Below are positions 31,717 through 39,710 of a stretch of 39,892 nt of DNA, piece by piece. How positions within the stretch are numbered: the first letter of the stretch is position 1; each line of letters begins with the position of its first letter. Position numbers and translations under genes: made by a program. Source of the stretch: a virus. Under the pieces are notes generated by a model. It had not been told where the DNA came from and did not search any database. It saw nothing but the letters and a program-made list of their open reading frames with translations. Where the stretch lies: positions 1-39,892 of the IMG/VR virus record IMGVR_UViG_3300001737_000001; one strand, written 5' to 3'.

Positions 31717-32922
31717 GTGGGTATGAACGAGATATTAAATAAGCTAAAGGTTGATTTTCAATACTTAACAGGTTTTGTATATAAAGGTATGATAGCTTCA
31801 ATTGGAGCAGGTTTTGCTTCAAGATTAGCAGAGTTTGCAAGTAAGTTGAGTTTCATTGAAAGAAATGCTTTTATATCTACAGCAGATAAAGAGTATTTGT
31901 ATTTGCAAACAGGAAATTTATTGCCACCAAATGGAGCAGAAACAGCAGAAGGTTACGCAGTATTTTATGGAGATAGTGGTGCAATAATTCCAAAAGCGAC
32001 ACAGCTAAAAGATGACAAAGGAACTTTTGTAACATTAGCAGAAGCAACAATAAGCACAACAACACTAAGTGGAAATATTACAGTAGAAGATGGAATAGCA
32101 ACTTTAATATATCCATCTCACGAAATAACAAATTGCAGTGGAACAGCAAATGGAGCTTATGTAGATATAACAGTAATAGATGCAAACACAATACAATTTA
32201 CAGCAGGAAGTTTAGTAGATGGAGAAGCAGTAATTGTTAAAACTAAAAATACAGCAACAGTGCCTATAGTTTCAGAAGATAGTGGAGAAGTTGGAAATAG
32301 AAATTTAAATGATGTTTTAAAGCTTAAAATAACTATTGATGGGGTTGATAAAGAAGTAGGTGTTATATTGGTTTCAGGCGGAAAAGATGAGGAAGATGTG
32401 GAGAGCTACAGAGTAAGAGTTCAAGATTTTATAAGAAATCCACAAAGTCCATTTAATGATAATAATATTAAATATGTAACAAAAAAAAGTGTAAGCACAT
32501 TAAAATATGTATGGGTTGAAAGTCCAATAGAAGGAGAAGTGCAAGTAGTAGCACTAAATGAAAATTATGGATTAACAACAGGAGAAGCAGATGCAATAAA
32601 AATTGCAGTCAAAGCAATAGCACCTGCACAAATGGACACAACAGTAATAAGTGCAGTTTTACCTACAGTTCAAAGTGTACAAGTTGTGATAGCAGACTTA
32701 TATCCTGCAAGTGAAGGTTTGCAAAATGAAGTAGAAAAAAACATTAGATATATTTATGAAACAGATATGTATGAAAAAGGAATATCATCATCACTTTTAG
32801 AAGCAACGATATATAAAACTACAAGTGGAGCAGAAAAAGTTGAAAGTTTTACATTGGTAAGTGGAAGCACAGTTGCTACAGATAATACATTTTTCAAGTA
32901 CACAGGTACAACATTTGAATAG
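31717..32922 (+). CDS. Baseplate J-like protein (Mu gp47)
   Basis: 401 residues of the baseplate J/gp47 family: N-terminal helical part (FASRLAEFASKLSFIERNAF), YLYLQTGNLLPPNGAETAEG, a long beta-rich insertion (about 100-200), and the core GGKDEEDVESYRVRVQDFIR (about 225-244) with the AIAPAQMDTTVISAV stretch. J proteins form baseplate wedges. Confidence 0.85.
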   Translation: MGMNEILNKLKVDFQYLTGFVYKGMIASIGAGFASRLAEFASKLSFIERNAFISTADKEYLYLQTGNLLPPNGAETAEGYAVFYGDSGAIIPKATQLKDDKGTFVTLAEATISTTTLSGNITVEDGIATLIYPSHEITNCSGTANGAYVDITVIDANTIQFTAGSLVDGEAVIVKTKNTATVPIVSEDSGEVGNRNLNDVLKLKITIDGVDKEVGVILVSGGKDEEDVESYRVRVQDFIRNPQSPFNDNNIKYVTKKSVSTLKYVWVESPIEGEVQVVALNENYGLTTGEADAIKIAVKAIAPAQMDTTVISAVLPTVQSVQVVIADLYPASEGLQNEVEKNIRYIYETDMYEKGISSSLLEATIYKTTSGAEKVESFTLVSGSTVATDNTFFKYTGTTFE

Positions 32923-32931
32923 GATAATATT

Positions 32932-33675
32932 ATGAGTTTATGGTTTAACAGAGAAGGTCAAGATGAAATTTTATTAAAATATTTACCAAAAGGAAAAGTG
33001 TATAAACAGGCACATATTAAAGGAAGTAATTTTAATAAAATCATAAAGTGGATAGCAAGTGGTTTTACTTGGTTGGTAGATAAATATAATCAAACTTTCA
33101 AGGGATTGTATATTTGTGAAAGTGGATATTTGATAGAAGGTTTTAAAAAAGATTATGGAATACCAAACAGTGTATTTTATAATGCAGATGAAATTGAGCA
33201 TAGAAAAGATATATTTGCATTAAAATATCTAATGAAAGGAAATACAGAATGGCACTTTAGAGCAATAGCAAATTTATATGGTTATGATGTAGATGTGTAT
33301 AGTGGTAAAAGCTATTTCAAACAACATAGAATACCAAATAAAATACCACATAAATTATATGGGGATATTGAAAACATAAATAATATAATAGTGATAGTAT
33401 TTTATAATAAAGAGGTTTTACCTTTACCGCACACAATTCCACACAGGCTAGGGAGCGGATTAAAAATATCAAAAGTTAAAAAGATATTTGATATAATGAA
33501 ACAATCTCAAATTAAAATAATGTACAAAGACCCTACATTTACTTTAGTGACAGAGAATGTAACAGATTATATGCCTATAAGCATACCACATACACTAGGA
33601 AGTCAAGAAAAGATAACAACTGTATATGATGAGCAGGTAAATAATGAAAGAATAAAATTTTGTGTAAATCAATAA
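32932..33675 (+). CDS. Tail protein (Mu gp48/gpI-like)
   Basis: 247 residues. Starts with LWFNREGQDEILLKYLPKGK, the KxLLPPGxAW-like opening of gp48/tail protein I, then LIEGFKKDYGIPNSVF and two Pro-rich IPHKLYG/IPHTLGS copies, including IPHRLGSG. It links wedges to the fibre. Order J-I-fibre matches Mu. The gene before the fibre overlaps nothing, with an AAGGAG site ahead of the fibre. Confidence 0.72.
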   Translation: MSLWFNREGQDEILLKYLPKGKVYKQAHIKGSNFNKIIKWIASGFTWLVDKYNQTFKGLYICESGYLIEGFKKDYGIPNSVFYNADEIEHRKDIFALKYLMKGNTEWHFRAIANLYGYDVDVYSGKSYFKQHRIPNKIPHKLYGDIENINNIIVIVFYNKEVLPLPHTIPHRLGSGLKISKVKKIFDIMKQSQIKIMYKDPTFTLVTENVTDYMPISIPHTLGSQEKITTVYDEQVNNERIKFCVNQ

Positions 33676-33685
33676 GGAGATTTAA

Positions 33686-35164
33686 ATGTTAAATTACGGA
33701 ACAAAAATAGATAACAATGAAACGAGTGCAGGAGTTGTAGTAGCAAAAGAATACAACTCAATTATGAGTGAGCAGAAAAATACAGTATTGCCATTTTTGG
33801 GGCTAGATGAACTAGACAATAAACAGCAAGTAAAAGCAATAGATATTGCAAGTAAAGCTATGTATTATTCAGATACAGGAACAGCAAATAGTATTATATT
33901 GTCAAGAGGTGCAACAACAGAAACAATAGAAACACTATTTGAGGGAATGGTAATAATGTTCACACCTGCAAATATAAACACAGGTGCAACAACAATAAAA
34001 ATAAAAACACTTGATGCAAAGCCTTTATATTATGATGGTTCAGAATTAACAGCAGGTTTTTTAAGTTCAGAAAAAACATATACAGCAGTTTATTCAGTTG
34101 CGAATGGAAGATTTAATATACAAAAAAACTTTTCAGCAGGAGCAGAAGGTGGTGGAGTTTTAAATAATGCTTTTTCTAAGCCAGTAACAAAAGCACCATT
34201 ATTTCAAAAGGTAAATGCTTCAACAATAAAAGTTCCTAGTGCTACAAGTATTGTAGTTGATGGAGAAACTGTAACATTGGAAACAGATACAAACTTGTCT
34301 TTAGATACAAACCTTGATACAGGTATAAAAACAGCAGGTACTGATTATTATGTTTATGTAAAAACTGATGGAACATTGTATTTAAGTAGTGATAATAATA
34401 CAGGCTTAGGAAGAGTTATTGGTGGTTTTCATTATGGACTTGTAGGAGAAGCAGAAGTATCTACAGGCAGTAAAACTGAAACAATAATGACAGAGATAAG
34501 AGGTATAAATAAAAATTCATTTTGGGATTTAACTTGGCTACCTGCAAATGGAGATGCAAGAGGTATGCACTATAAGTTTGGAATATGGGTTGATATTTAC
34601 CAAACAGATGAAGATTATGGAATTAGAGGATATTCTAAGGCAGGTGGAAAAATTGCAGGTGGAACAACTGATTATGGAAGAGGAATACCAAAAATACCAT
34701 TAGTATTTGGTGGAGATGGAACTTTAACATACGGAAAATATACTTGGTTTCAGGCAAGTGAAGTTGGAAAAGCATTTAAGAAAAGACTTTTAAAATATGA
34801 AGAATTTATTGCATTTGCTTATGGAGTAGATGAAGGGAAATCATCATCAACTAATGGATATGAAACAACAGCAGGACAAATAGAGCATTATCCAAATTTA
34901 ACAAGTGCAACAGGAATGGAACAGGCAACAGGTGTTCAGTGGGTTTGGGGTGCAGATTTTGGAACTTCATCATCAGGAAGTTATAATAATATTACAGATG
35001 GAAGAGGTAGTGTATATACAAACGCAAATCCAGTGCGTTTGGGTGGCAGCCGTGGCAGTGGCGTGGATGCAGGTTCTCGTTGTTCGGATTGGAGCTATTC
35101 TCTTTCGAGTTCGGGTTGGTCTGTTGGTTCTCGTTTCGCTTGTGACCACTTGATACTTGACTAA
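33686..35164 (+). CDS. Tail fibre / DGR variable protein
   Basis: 492 residues. N-terminal fibre module (about 1-150; VIMFTPANINTGATTIKIKT typical of fibre attachment domains), a middle beta-rich part, then the C-type-lectin/FGE-like domain from RVIGGFHYGLVGE (about 243) through RGINKNSFWDLTW, TGMEQATGVQWVWG to the variable end VRLGGSRGSGVDAGSR (from 450) and the final LILD. Its last 43 residues are variable region 2. As in BPP-1 Mtd, this would be the receptor-binding tip whose variation changes host range (inference). Followed by Avd. Confidence 0.82.
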   Translation: MLNYGTKIDNNETSAGVVVAKEYNSIMSEQKNTVLPFLGLDELDNKQQVKAIDIASKAMYYSDTGTANSIILSRGATTETIETLFEGMVIMFTPANINTGATTIKIKTLDAKPLYYDGSELTAGFLSSEKTYTAVYSVANGRFNIQKNFSAGAEGGGVLNNAFSKPVTKAPLFQKVNASTIKVPSATSIVVDGETVTLETDTNLSLDTNLDTGIKTAGTDYYVYVKTDGTLYLSSDNNTGLGRVIGGFHYGLVGEAEVSTGSKTETIMTEIRGINKNSFWDLTWLPANGDARGMHYKFGIWVDIYQTDEDYGIRGYSKAGGKIAGGTTDYGRGIPKIPLVFGGDGTLTYGKYTWFQASEVGKAFKKRLLKYEEFIAFAYGVDEGKSSSTNGYETTAGQIEHYPNLTSATGMEQATGVQWVWGADFGTSSSGSYNNITDGRGSVYTNANPVRLGGSRGSGVDAGSRCSDWSYSLSSSGWSVGSRFACDHLILD

Positions 35165-35181
35165 CGAACGGAAGTGAGTGG
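35033..35181 (+). repeat. DGR variable region 2 plus 3' homing-like end
   Basis: The 149-bp partner of 4226-4374. It ends the fibre gene (stop 35162-35164) and continues as CGAACGGAAGTGAGTGG; the only difference from copy 1 after the stop is one A/G change. Adenine makes up about a tenth of the 129 coding bases here and about an eighth in copy 1, against a very A-rich genome. The shared element contains the GTG that could start the avd gene. Confidence 0.8.
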
Positions 35182-35185
35182 AGAA

Positions 35186-35596
35186 ATGCAAAAAAGACAA
35201 TCTGAAGGCGGTTTAGTTATCATAGAAAAATATGATAAGTTTCTAAGCTATATATATCCACGACTTCAAGAGATACCACGAAAACACGGAATACTGAAAG
35301 AAAAAACAATTCTTTTAGTATTTCAACAGGCAGAACTAATATATAGACTTATAAAAACAAAGCCAATCAATAAAACAAAACTTTATGATTTAGATGCAGG
35401 ACTTGCAACAGTTAGACATCATCTAAGATTTTTAGCAGAAACAAGAAATGTAACAGTAGTTTTTGATAAAGAAAGTGGAAAGTCAATAAGAAAAGAAGGT
35501 AAGTTTTTATTAGATAAAAAAGCACATACTACAGCATCAATTTTAATAGCAGAAGTTGGAAAAATAGTAGGCACAATGATGAAAGATAGCAAATAG
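35186..35596 (+). CDS. avd: DGR accessory variability determinant (Avd-like)
   Basis: A 136-residue helical protein (from ATG 35186; a GTG at 35174 inside the shared element would add four). It follows the four-helix-bundle Avd plan: IEKYDKFLSYIYPRLQEIPR with helix-ending Pro-Arg, KTILLVFQQAELIYRLI, the central DAGLATVRHHLRFLAET (LRxLRFLLRLA in relatives) and a final IAEVGKIVGTMM (EIGRMLGGW). Avd is a positively charged pentamer that binds the DGR reverse transcriptase and template RNA during mutagenic retrohoming. Here neither partner is encoded nearby. It directly follows the variable fibre, its normal place. Confidence 0.8.
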   Translation: MQKRQSEGGLVIIEKYDKFLSYIYPRLQEIPRKHGILKEKTILLVFQQAELIYRLIKTKPINKTKLYDLDAGLATVRHHLRFLAETRNVTVVFDKESGKSIRKEGKFLLDKKAHTTASILIAEVGKIVGTMMKDSK

Positions 35597-35610
35597 AAAA
35601 TAATCTATAT

Positions 35611-35640
35611 TTGTTTATTTTTAAATTTTATTGGTATAAT
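35611..35640 (+). promoter_or_regulatory. Promoter before HNH gene
   Basis: TTGTTT (35611-35616), 18-bp spacer, TGG-TATAAT (35635-35640). It starts just after the avd stop and serves the HNH gene at 35691; autonomous expression is common for inserted endonuclease genes. Confidence 0.6.
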
Positions 35641-35690
35641 AATAAATAGGGCAAGTAAGACAGCAGTGATTTACTAAAGAAAGGTATAAA

Positions 35691-36182
35691 ATGACAAAAG
35701 AAAGATTAGAAGAGCTTTTTGAATATGATAAAAGTACAGGAAATTTTATAAGAAAATGTACGACTTCAAGCAATGCTAAAAAACACACAATAGCAGGATA
35801 TAAAACAAAAGAAGGATATATAAAAATATCAATTGATGGAAAAAAATATCTTGCACATCGTTTGGTTTGGCTTTATGTATATGGATATATGCCAAAACAG
35901 ATAGACCATATAGACCACAATAGAGCAAATAACACAATATGTAATTTGAGAGATACTACACAAAAAGAAAATTGTAAAAATTCATCATTACGAAAAGATA
36001 ATACAACAGGCATAAGTGGAGTGTATTTTGATAAAAAAAGAAAATTATTTAAAGTTCAAATTTCAAAAGGAAATAAAGATTTATTTTTTGGAAGATACAA
36101 AAGTTTTAAAGAAGCAGTAAAAGTAAGAAATAGTGCTTACTTTGAGTTAGAATATCATAAAAATCACGGAAAAAATTTATAA
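35691..36182 (+). CDS. HNH homing endonuclease with AP2-like DNA-binding domain
   Basis: 163 residues. HNH core: AHRLVWLYVYGYMPKQIDHI with DHIDHNRANNTICNLRD (about 76-92), then an AP2/GIY-type domain TGISGVYFDKKRKLFKVQIS ... FFGRYKSFKEAVKVR (about 104-150). It is a paralogue of the protein at 38227. Its own promoter and position after avd, where a DGR usually has its template repeat and reverse transcriptase, suggest it is a mobile insertion. Confidence 0.85.
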   Translation: MTKERLEELFEYDKSTGNFIRKCTTSSNAKKHTIAGYKTKEGYIKISIDGKKYLAHRLVWLYVYGYMPKQIDHIDHNRANNTICNLRDTTQKENCKNSSLRKDNTTGISGVYFDKKRKLFKVQISKGNKDLFFGRYKSFKEAVKVRNSAYFELEYHKNHGKNL

Positions 36183-36197
36183 AACAGGAGTTAGAAT

Positions 36198-36602
36198 ATG
36201 CAAAATTTAATTACAGTACCAATGGTTGATGTTATATCAGAAATGACAGGAAGAACAGTAGTTATGAAAGATACAAGTTATGTATTTTTTGATACAAAAG
36301 AAGTAGTAGATGATGAAACTATGAATGAAGCAGTTTTATTGAAAAAACAAAAAGAAGATAAGCTTAACTTTGAAAAAAGTAAAGAAATAGGAGAAATTTA
36401 CACATTGAACAATGTTGATTATGTTGTTTCTTTTATGAAAAATGATGCAGATGGAATGATGCAGGTAAGTATGGCTTTCCAACTAGGACTTACAGAAACA
36501 ATTATAAACTTTGAAAATGGAACAAAGATGCCTATTAAAAGCACAGAGTTTGAAGAGTTTGCACTTTGGTTTGTTGGTAAAAGAAATAGCTATTTTGTTT
36601 AG
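36198..36602 (+). CDS. DUF4376-like tail-associated protein
   Basis: 134 residues. The C-terminal ~85 residues, YTLNNVDYVVSFMKNDADG then MQVSMAFQLGLTETIINF and NGTKMPIKSTEFEEFALWFV, fit the DUF4376 pattern found next to tail fibres, which I recall but cannot verify. Likely a fibre-associated or fibre-assembly protein. It lies between two endonuclease genes, so the original fibre-avd-DUF4376 order was probably interrupted. Confidence 0.62.
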   Translation: MQNLITVPMVDVISEMTGRTVVMKDTSYVFFDTKEVVDDETMNEAVLLKKQKEDKLNFEKSKEIGEIYTLNNVDYVVSFMKNDADGMMQVSMAFQLGLTETIINFENGTKMPIKSTEFEEFALWFVGKRNSYFV

Positions 36603-36611
36603 GTAAGAATA

Positions 36612-37199
36612 ATGAAAATAATAAAAAAGACAGGATTTAAAGAATATGGTAAAGAGAATAGAAAATATAGATTAGCAATATTTGAATGTGAAATATGTGG
36701 AAATATTGTTGAGGTTAATTTTGATTATGGGAAAAAGCAAAAGTCTTGTGGTTGTTTATTTCATAAAGATAGCTTGAAAAAATCAAAATACAATTGGCTT
36801 TATTCAAGATTTAGAGATATGAAGAAAAGATGCTACGATAAAAATTGTGATGCCTATAAAAATTATGGAAAAAGAGGAATTAAAGTTTGTAGTGAATGGA
36901 AAAATAATTATAATGCTTTTAAAAAATGGGCATTAAAAAATGGTGCAAAAAAGCACTTAGAAATAGAAAGAATTGATAATGACAAGGATTATGAGCCAAA
37001 TAATTGTAAATTTGCAACAAAGCAAGAAAATACGCAAAATAGAAGAACTACAAAGTTAAGTTTTGATGCAATAAGAGATGCAAAAAAACTTATAAAAGAT
37101 GGGTATTCAATTAGAAGTGTATCAAAGCTTTTTGGTGTTTGTCATACTACAATGGCAAGGGCAATTAAAAAAAAGACTTGGAGCAATTATAATGATTAA
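36612..37199 (+). CDS. HNH-type endonuclease with C-terminal HTH
   Basis: 195 residues. Two early zinc-type pairs (CEIC about 24-27, CGC about 53-55), then RCYDKNCDAYKNYGKRGIKV and EIERIDNDKDYEPNNCKFAT, the GRGIxVCxxW ... IDRIDNDGxYxPxNCRWAT core of phage HNH proteins. The C-terminal 40 residues, YSIRSVSKLFGVCHTTMARA, form a resolvase-type HTH. Both parts are homing-endonuclease features. It overlaps the next gene by 8 nt. Confidence 0.8.
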   Translation: MKIIKKTGFKEYGKENRKYRLAIFECEICGNIVEVNFDYGKKQKSCGCLFHKDSLKKSKYNWLYSRFRDMKKRCYDKNCDAYKNYGKRGIKVCSEWKNNYNAFKKWALKNGAKKHLEIERIDNDKDYEPNNCKFATKQENTQNRRTTKLSFDAIRDAKKLIKDGYSIRSVSKLFGVCHTTMARAIKKKTWSNYND

Positions 37200-37518
37200 T
37201 TTTCATACTGGAATAAAAATTAAGCCATTATTTAATAATAGGTTTGAATTATTGGAGAGTTGGCAATGTAAAAATGTAAAGGTGCCAAAAGGATTTGTTA
37301 CAGATGGGGCTACAATTCCTCGTATTTTTTGGTCGTTTATTCCACCATTCAAGCCAAAATTTTTACCTGCAATAATTATACACGACTATCTGTGCGATAA
37401 AGAAATGTATAAATTAGCAGATGATTTATTTGAAGAAGTATTGTTTGATATAGAAATTTCTTGGAAAACAAAAGCAATGGTTAAGGCAGTAAGGCTTTAT
37501 CATAAGATAAAATATTAA
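37192..37518 (+). CDS. DUF1353-family protein
   Basis: About 108 residues from ATG 37192; the in-frame extension upstream overlaps the HNH gene and is rejected. The motif KVPKGFVTDGATIPRIFWSF (about 32-51) followed by PAIIIHDYLCD and ADDLFEEVL is the DUF1353 signature (PxGFxTDGASIPR ... AxxxHDxL). Widespread next to lysis or tail genes; biochemical role unknown. Confidence 0.78.
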   Translation: MINFHTGIKIKPLFNNRFELLESWQCKNVKVPKGFVTDGATIPRIFWSFIPPFKPKFLPAIIIHDYLCDKEMYKLADDLFEEVLFDIEISWKTKAMVKAVRLYHKIKY

Positions 37519-37528
37519 AGGAACTGGT

Positions 37529-37963
37529 TTGGATAAAGTTTTAGCAGTAGTTAAAGAAACAAGATTGTTTTTAACTTTTATGGGTACAACAGGAATTGTA
37601 TCGGCTTTTAAATGGGATATTGTAATGGGTTATGTTTACACATACAATATACACTTAGGTGTAATTACATTAGTAGGAATATATGTAAATCATAAGTTGA
37701 GCAATAATAGGCACAGCAGAACAGAAAAAGTACAATCAGAGTTGCAACAGCAGATAAAAGACATTGTACTTGAAAACACAAAAGACCAAATAAGAGCAGA
37801 GATAAGACAGGCTTACAAAGACTACAAGGAGATAGATGAAATAGACTTTGAAACAAGCATAAAGTATCTTAGAGATTTGAATAAAAAAAGAGTTGAGTTG
37901 CAAATAAATTCATATACAGATGATATGATGAATAGTTTGTTGAGTAAGATAAAAATAAAGTAA
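37529..37963 (+). CDS. Membrane protein, holin-like (TTG start)
   Basis: 144 residues with TTG start after AAGGAACTGG. Two hydrophobic segments, FLTFMGTTGIVSAFKWDIVM (about 14-33) and NIHLGVITLVGIYVNHKL (about 40-57), then a long charged coiled coil (about 60-140) in the cytoplasm. The two N-terminal segments plus position in the lysis cluster suggest a class II-type holin; a long cytoplasmic tail is unusual. Confidence 0.6.
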   Translation: MDKVLAVVKETRLFLTFMGTTGIVSAFKWDIVMGYVYTYNIHLGVITLVGIYVNHKLSNNRHSRTEKVQSELQQQIKDIVLENTKDQIRAEIRQAYKDYKEIDEIDFETSIKYLRDLNKKRVELQINSYTDDMMNSLLSKIKIK

Positions 37964-37974
37964 AAAGGAAAAAT

Positions 37975-38175
37975 ATGAAAAATTGGAAGTCTTTATTATC
38001 TTGGTTTCTATTTATGGTAGCATATAATTACACATTATACACAGGAAAAGAAGAACCTATTGTTTACACAGCAGGATTATTTGCAGTTTTTATGTCTTTT
38101 GCTATGATGTTTAGAAGTGAATTTACATCAGATATGATAGCAAAGCTAATTGATAACATAAAGTTAGGAAAGTAA
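37975..38175 (+). CDS. Small membrane protein, holin-like
   Basis: 66 residues: two hydrophobic segments (LLSWFLFMVAYNYTLYTG, about 6-23, and PIVYTAGLFAVFMSFAMMFR, about 28-47) and a short basic/hydrophobic C-terminus. It follows the first membrane protein by 11 nt; the pair may be holin and antiholin. Which does what is not visible. Confidence 0.62.
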   Translation: MKNWKSLLSWFLFMVAYNYTLYTGKEEPIVYTAGLFAVFMSFAMMFRSEFTSDMIAKLIDNIKLGK

Positions 38176-38197
38176 AAGCATATATTTACCAACAATT

Positions 38198-38206
38198 TGT
38201 TATAAT
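38198..38206 (+). promoter_or_regulatory. Extended -10 promoter before second HNH gene
   Basis: TGT-TATAAT (38198-38206), 20 nt ahead of the HNH ATG; upstream AACAA-T-TTGTT (38191-38201) overlaps it as a short inverted repeat like those at the early promoters. Confidence 0.5.
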
Positions 38207-38226
38207 ATACCAATAAAGGATTAGAG

Positions 38227-38730
38227 ATGATAACACAAAAGTATGTAAAAAGTATTTTAAATTATGATAAAGAAACAGGAATATTTACTTGGAAAGTAGC
38301 GAAGGGAAGTCGTGGAAAAATTGGTAATATTGCAGGTAATGTAAAAAAAGATAGTGGTCGCATAGTTATAGTTATAGATAAAAAGAATTATAAGGCACAT
38401 AGACTTGCTTGGCTATATGAATATGGCTATATGCCAAAAGAACACATAGACCATAAAAATCATAATACATTAGATAATAGTATTAAAAATCTAAGGTTAG
38501 TAACACATCAGGTAAATATGAAAAACAGAAGCATACCAAAACATAATACAAGTGGTGTTATGGGTGTATGTTGGAGTGAAAAAAGAAATAGATGGTATGC
38601 ACAAATAGCACTAGATAGAAAAAATAAATTCTTAGGATATTTTACAGATTTTTCAGATGCAGTAAATGCAAGAAAAAATGCAGAAGTCTTATATGGTTAT
38701 TACAAAAATCACGGAGCAGAAAATGTTTAG
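38227..38730 (+). CDS. HNH homing endonuclease with AP2-like domain (paralogue)
   Basis: 167 residues, same layout as 35691: HRLAWLYEYGYMPKEHIDHK with DHKNHNTLDNSIKNLR and an AP2-like C-terminus (VMGVCWSEKRNRWYAQI ... FLGYFTDFSDAVNA). Both end in YKNHG. It interrupts the lysis genes between the holin-like and spanin genes and has its own promoter. Its stop overlaps the inner spanin start by 8 nt. Confidence 0.85.
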   Translation: MITQKYVKSILNYDKETGIFTWKVAKGSRGKIGNIAGNVKKDSGRIVIVIDKKNYKAHRLAWLYEYGYMPKEHIDHKNHNTLDNSIKNLRLVTHQVNMKNRSIPKHNTSGVMGVCWSEKRNRWYAQIALDRKNKFLGYFTDFSDAVNARKNAEVLYGYYKNHGAENV

Positions 38731-39049
38731 TACAATAAAATTATATATTGGTATGTTTGTTGGAGCAGTTACACTTGGTGTACTTGCTTATATGAAATAT
38801 CTTAAATCTACTAATGAAGAGCAAAAAGAAAACATTGATAGGCTAAACAAAGAGATAAAAGTAAGAAAAGAAGTTGCAAAAGATGAAGTTAAAAAACAAG
38901 TATTTGATGCAAAGCAAAAAGTAAGAGCAGAAGAAATAAAAAAGACTGAAATTACTTTAGATGAAATTGAAAAGGAGATACATAAAAATGAAGAAAGTTA
39001 TAATCAGCACAGTAGCAATGATGATGGCTTTATTACTAGCAGGGTGTAG
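38723..39049 (+). CDS. Inner-membrane spanin (i-spanin, Rz-like)
   Basis: Start at ATG 38723 (MFSTIKLYIG), 108 residues. One N-terminal transmembrane segment (LYIGMFVGAVTLGVLAYMKY), then a long periplasmic charged coiled coil (EEQKENIDRLNKEIKVRKEV). This is the Rz plan. The o-spanin gene begins inside its 3' end in another frame. Together the two link the inner and outer membrane and fuse them in the last step of lysis. Confidence 0.82.
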   Translation: MFSTIKLYIGMFVGAVTLGVLAYMKYLKSTNEEQKENIDRLNKEIKVRKEVAKDEVKKQVFDAKQKVRAEEIKKTEITLDEIEKEIHKNEESYNQHSSNDDGFITSRV

Positions 39050-39263
39050 CACAAAAACTGAATATGTGTATATCAAGCCAAAGCCTTTTGATTTTCAAAC
39101 AGTAGAACAACCAAAGGCAAGAGCAATAGATGTAAGAGCTTCACATCTAAAACTTTATGAAGCATATATAAAAAACTTTAGAGATATAATTGATTTTCAG
39201 AATAAGCAAATTTTAGATTATAAAAATAGTTTTAATCTTGAAAATAAAAAAGAGGAGAAATAG
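38988..39263 (+). CDS. Outer-membrane lipoprotein spanin (o-spanin, Rz1-like)
   Basis: ATG 38988 (MKKVIISTVAMMMALLLAGC) gives a typical lipoprotein signal with lipobox LLAGC at residues 16-20. After the lipidated Cys come Tyr/Pro-rich residues (YVYIKPKPF), typical of o-spanins. It overlaps the i-spanin by 62 nt out of frame. The lipobox proves a Gram-negative target. It is about 91 residues, longer than lambda Rz1. Confidence 0.82.
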   Translation: MKKVIISTVAMMMALLLAGCSTKTEYVYIKPKPFDFQTVEQPKARAIDVRASHLKLYEAYIKNFRDIIDFQNKQILDYKNSFNLENKKEEK

Positions 39264-39695
39264 GTGTATAGTTTTGGAAAAGTATCAAAAGAAAGACTAG
39301 ATACAACACATAGAGATTTGCAATTGGTTTGCAATGAAGTAATTAAACATATTGATTTTTCAATACTAGAAGGCACAAGAACACTTGAACAGCAACAACA
39401 ATACTTCAAAGAAGGAAAGTCAAAACTAGATGGAATTGCACAAAAATCAAAACATCAAAGCTTACCATCTTTAGCAGTTGATGTAGCACCATATCCAATA
39501 GACTTCAAAAATGAAGATAAAGCAAAAGCAAGATTTTATTTACTTGCAGGATATTTTTTTATGGCAAGTGAGAAACTATTTGAAGAAGGAAAGATAAATC
39601 ATAAGCTAAGATGGGGCGGAGACTGGGATAGCGACAAAGAGTTTAAAGACCAGTCGTTTGATGATTTGCCACACTTTGAACTAATAAAAGTATAG
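39264..39695 (+). CDS. Endolysin, M15 peptidase (VanY-like)
   Basis: 143 residues, GTG start with GGAG upstream. Zinc M15 family L-Ala-D-Glu or D-Ala peptidase: SKHQSLPSLAVDV with H64 and D73 (SxHxxGxAxD motif; Gly replaced by Leu/Pro region) and the third zinc ligand H137 in LPHFEL; WGGDWD (117-122) is the conserved Trp-Gly-Gly-x-W. It cleaves peptidoglycan stems. No signal peptide, so it needs the holin. Confidence 0.88.
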   Translation: MYSFGKVSKERLDTTHRDLQLVCNEVIKHIDFSILEGTRTLEQQQQYFKEGKSKLDGIAQKSKHQSLPSLAVDVAPYPIDFKNEDKAKARFYLLAGYFFMASEKLFEEGKINHKLRWGGDWDSDKEFKDQSFDDLPHFELIKV

Positions 39696-39710
39696 ACCAC
39701 TAAAATAAAC

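Noticed and set aside
34905-35153. Open frame inside the fibre variable end
   Set aside because: Nested in the fibre gene; Val/Gln-rich shadow of the DGR region.
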